From contig NZ_JACHWM010000001.1 of assembly GCF_014191355.1 (NCBI RefSeq), positions 248,001 through 312,000 of the forward strand: a stretch of 64,000 nt of DNA, given 5' to 3'. Shown in pieces: positions 61,624-64,000 of the stretch; the stretch's first letter is position 1; each line of letters opens with the position of its first letter. The notes beneath the pieces were generated by a model that did not search any database, had not been told where the DNA came from, and was given only the letters and a program-made list of their open reading frames with translations. The stretch comes from Methylobacterium sp. R2-1 (lineage in GTDB: Bacteria; Pseudomonadota; Alphaproteobacteria; Rhizobiales; Beijerinckiaceae). A program made the translations under genes and the position numbers.

Positions 61624-61833
61624 CTAGGTGGACCAGGGAACGGCACCTTCCCGGACCGGTTGCATGAAGGCCCACCCTGCGGACCCGTCGTCCCGGTCGT
61701 CGACAGCATCGCTCATGAACGGCGCTTCGCCCGCGATCTGCGCGAACTTTACCAGCTCCTGCGAGGAGGAGTGCTGCAAAAGAGCGCTGTAATGAGGCCA
61801 AGCTCTTGACCTTCCCACGATGGGAAGGCCCAT
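61624..61833 (-). CDS. Small hypothetical protein antisense to copA leader
   Basis: A 69-residue frame ending SDAVDDRDDGSAGWAFMQPVREGAVPWST. The codon third positions are GC-rich like real genes here, and the composition is natural. However, the ATG at 61833 lies inside the CueR-type operator of copA. It could be a short gene fragment or an independent small protein; a later start within the frame is possible. No family is recognised. Confidence 0.35.
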   Translation of the reverse strand: MGLPIVGRSRAWPHYSALLQHSSSQELVKFAQIAGEAPFMSDAVDDRDDGSAGWAFMQPVREGAVPWST

Positions 61834-61836
61834 CTG
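61806..61836 (+). promoter_or_regulatory. CueR/HmrR-type copper-responsive promoter of copA
   Basis: A perfect inverted repeat CCTTCCC-ACGAT-GGGAAGG (61810-61828) sits inside a 19-base spacer between TTGACC (-35, 61806-61811) and CATCTG (-10 position, 61831-61836). The over-long spacer with a palindrome matches MerR-family activators, and the sequence matches the copper-sensing CueR class. It lies just upstream of copA. Confidence 0.85.
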
Positions 61837-61843
61837 AGGCGGC

Positions 61844-64000
61844 ATGGAACCTCTGCTCAAACGCCCGACCATGCCGCTCGCCTCCGCTGATTCCGCGGCG
61901 CGGATCCGTCTAACCCTACCCGTGGAGGGCATGAGCTGTGCCTCCTGCGTCGGTCGTGTCGAGCGGGCGCTCGCCGCTTTGCCCGGTGTGACCGATGTCT
62001 CCGTCAACCTCGTCACCGGCCGCGCCAGCTTCGAATTGCCTGAGGACATTCCGCCATCGCGGGCGGTCGAGGCGATCCGTGATGCGGGCTACGACGTTCC
62101 GGAATCCGTCACCGCCGTCACCGTCGAGGGAATGACCTGTGCGTCATGCGTCGGGCGCGTCGAGCGCGCCCTTCTGGCGCTGCCCGGTGCGACGTCGGCG
62201 AGCGTCAATCTCGCCACCGGCCGGGCCGAGCTGCGCCACGCCGCCGGTGCCGTCTCGGTGAGCGATGTCGAGGCGGCTGTGCGCCGGGCCGGCTACGAGC
62301 CGCATCGGCTCGACGCGGCCCAAGTTGCCTCTCCCGACGACAGGCAGGAGCGGGAGGCGGGCGGTCTCCGCCGCGACCTGATTCTCGCGGCCGTGCTGTC
62401 GAGCCCTGTCGTCGTGCTCGATATGGGTGGCCACTTGCTGCCGCGCTTCCACCATGCCGTGACGGGCGTGCTCGGCGGCGCCGGTTATGCCTGGCTGCAG
62501 GCGGTGCTCGCGACATTGGTGCTGGCCGGGCCCGGCCGCCGCTTCTTCCGGATCGGTGTGCCGAACCTGCTGCGCGGTCATCCCGACATGAACGCGCTCG
62601 TCGCCCTCGGCGCCGGTGCGGCCTACCTCTTCTCGCTCGTCTCGACCGCCGTCCCGTGGTGGCTGCCGGACGGGTCCGCGCATCTCTACTTCGAGGCGAG
62701 CGTTCTCATCGTAACGCTGATCCTGCTCGGGCGCACCCTGGAGGCCCGCGCCAGGGGACGGGCCGGAGCGGCGATCGCCCGGCTGATCGACCTCTCGCCC
62801 AAGACGGCACGGCTGGTCGAGGGCTCGAACGAGCGCGAGGTGCCGGCCTCGGACCTCCGGATCGGAGACCGGGTGCGGGTGCGCCCCGGCGAGCGCGTGC
62901 CGGCGGATGGCACGGTCGCATCCGGTGCCTCCTTCATCGACGAGAGCATGATCACCGGCGAGCCGGTGCCGGTGGAGAAGGGGAGGGGCAGCCGCGTCGT
63001 CGGCGGTACCCTCAACACCACCGGTAGCTTCGACCTCACCGTGGACCGTACCGGCGCCGACACCGCGCTGGCGCGGATCGTGCGGATGGTCGAGGAGGCG
63101 CAGGGGGGCAAGCTGCCGATCCAGGCGCTGGTGGATCGGGTGACGCTGCGGTTCGTGCCCGCCGTGATCGCCATCGCCGTGCTGACCTTCCTCGCATGGC
63201 TCGTCCTCGGGCCCGCGCCGGCCCTCGGCCACGCCCTGGTCGCGGCGATCTCGGTGCTCATCATCGCCTGCCCCTGCGCCATGGGGCTGGCGACGCCGGT
63301 CTCGATCATGGTCGGCACCGGCCGGGCGGCGGAGCGGGGCGTTCTGTTCCGCCAGGGTGGCGCGCTCCAATCCCTGCGGGATGCCCGTGTCATCGCCCTC
63401 GACAAGACCGGCACCCTCACGGAGGGCCACCCCCGCCTGACCGATCTCGTCACCGCGCCCGGCTTCGCCGAGGAGAGTGTGCTGGCCCTGGCGGGCGCTG
63501 TCGAGGCGCGCTCGGAGCATCCGGTGGCTCGCGCCATTGCCGCGGCGGCGCGGGAAGCCGGAGCGCTGCCCGAGGCCGAAGCCTTCGAGGCGGTGCCAGG
63601 CCACGGCGCCTCGGCCCGAATTGAGGGGCGGGCGGTGGCGCTCGGCAACCGGCGGTACATGGAACGGCTCGGGATCACCACCGGTGCACTCGAGAGCGAG
63701 GCGGCTCGGCTGGCTCAAGAGGGGAAGAGCCCGATCTTCGCTGCCATCGACGGCCGTTTGGCGGCCCTCGTCGCGGTGGCCGATCCGATCAAGCCGGAGG
63801 CTCGGACGTCGCTGGAAGCCCTGCGTGCCCGCGGTCTTACCGTGGCGATGCTGACGGGCGACGCCCGCGCCACGGCCGAGGCCGTCGCCCGCACGCTCGG
63901 CATCACCGAGGTCGAGGCCGAGGTTCTGCCCGAGGGCAAGGTGGCCGCGCTGCGCCGCCTGCGCGAGGCTCACGGACCGGTCGCCTTCGTCGGCGACGGG
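61844..64000 (+). CDS. copA: Copper-translocating P1B-type ATPase CopA (3' end beyond window)
   Basis: 719 codons are visible from ATG 61844. Two N-terminal heavy-metal domains carry GMSCASC (residues 29-35) and GMTCASC (96-102). The membrane part has the ion-binding CPC motif (about residue 476), the actuator loop has the TGE motif ([11 protein letters not shown]), and the phosphorylation site is DKTGT (about 520). SEHPV and MLTGD motifs follow; the sequence runs off the window within the hinge FVGDG. It exports Cu(I) from the cytoplasm. The CueR-type operator is 15 bases upstream of the gene region. Confidence 0.96.
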   Translation, partial: MEPLLKRPTMPLASADSAARIRLTLPVEGMSCASCVGRVERALAALPGVTDVSVNLVTGRASFELPEDIPPSRAVEAIRDAGYDVPESVTAVTVEGMTCASCVGRVERALLALPGATSASVNLATGRAELRHAAGAVSVSDVEAAVRRAGYEPHRLDAAQVASPDDRQEREAGGLRRDLILAAVLSSPVVVLDMGGHLLPRFHHAVTGVLGGAGYAWLQAVLATLVLAGPGRRFFRIGVPNLLRGHPDMNALVALGAGAAYLFSLVSTAVPWWLPDGSAHLYFEASVLIVTLILLGRTLEARARGRAGAAIARLIDLSPKTARLVEGSNEREVPASDLRIGDRVRVRPGERVPADGTVASGASFIDESMITGEPVPVEKGRGSRVVGGTLNTTGSFDLTVDRTGADTALARIVRMVEEAQGGKLPIQALVDRVTLRFVPAVIAIAVLTFLAWLVLGPAPALGHALVAAISVLIIACPCAMGLATPVSIMVGTGRAAERGVLFRQGGALQSLRDARVIALDKTGTLTEGHPRLTDLVTAPGFAEESVLALAGAVEARSEHPVARAIAAAAREAGALPEAEAFEAVPGHGASARIEGRAVALGNRRYMERLGITTGALESEAARLAQEGKSPIFAAIDGRLAALVAVADPIKPEARTSLEALRARGLTVAMLTGDARATAEAVARTLGITEVEAEVLPEGKVAALRRLREAHGPVAFVGDG

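Noticed and set aside
1..64000. CRISPR arrays, tRNA/rRNA genes, transposases, prophage genes, replication origin
   Set aside because: I scanned the intergenic regions and the listed frames and saw no spaced repeats, tRNA T-arm motifs apart from the tmRNA, integrase or transposase motifs, or DnaA-box clusters.

Overview
The window reads as a chromosomal segment of a high-GC alphaproteobacterium, most likely Methylobacterium/Methylorubrum (Hyphomicrobiales). The main evidence is very GC-rich third codon positions, a circularly permuted two-piece tmRNA with the alphaproteobacterial-style tag ANDNFAPVAVAA, an alpha-type SspB, MmcB, DUF4169 and DUF2171 proteins, and an aconitase gene divergent from ccmAB. 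The genus is inferred, not proven. Nearly all of it is dense core chromosome. I see no transposase, phage gene, CRISPR array, tRNA or rRNA.

Layout. 1-2.1 kb: a TonB-dependent receptor (minus strand, cut by the window edge) behind a cobalamin riboswitch, then a candidate terminator-ended sRNA carrying an exposed CCUCCC motif. 2.2-12 kb: small envelope proteins, ccmAB, acnA, maiA, a type II NADH dehydrogenase and small stress/degradation-type proteins. 12-17.2 kb: a soluble chemoreceptor and the de novo NAD operon nadABC behind two palindromic operators. 17.2-26 kb: L,D-transpeptidase, moaA, a GSCFA/WcbI pair (WcbI gene frameshifted), a beta-hydroxyacid dehydrogenase, miaA and serB. 26-33.5 kb: a DegP-type protease, hflKC, folA-thyA, a CPBP protease, ssrA and sspB. 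33.5-49 kb: P450, fumC, mmcB, a BtuF-like protein, pdxY-PhzF-Nudix, leuA (with a candidate attenuator peptide), ilvD, dgcN-dgcA and a lytic transglycosylase.

49.5-59.05 kb is the most unusual region: nine tightly packed plus-strand genes, most of them overlapping. They encode inositol-1-phosphate synthase, an HD-like protein, a methyltransferase with a Trm112-like N-terminus, a Gfo/Idh/MocA oxidoreductase, a stand-alone YcaO protein, a TIM-barrel sugar isomerase/epimerase, a GT4 glycosyltransferase, a PIG-L deacetylase and a UDG-fold protein. Ino1 + GT4 + PIG-L is the logic used to make glucosaminyl-inositol (mycothiol core), and YcaO is an amide-activating enzyme. I infer an uncharacterised small-molecule pathway that builds and tailors an inositol pseudodisaccharide. 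59.2-64 kb: a YbhN-type membrane protein, PhoR and the start of a CopA copper ATPase behind a CueR-type operator.

Several genes form functional sets: nadA-nadB-nadC; folA-thyA; hflK-hflC-degP (membrane quality control); ssrA-sspB (ribosome rescue and tag delivery to ClpXP); leuA and ilvD (branched-chain amino acids); dgcN-dgcA (D-glutamate catabolism).
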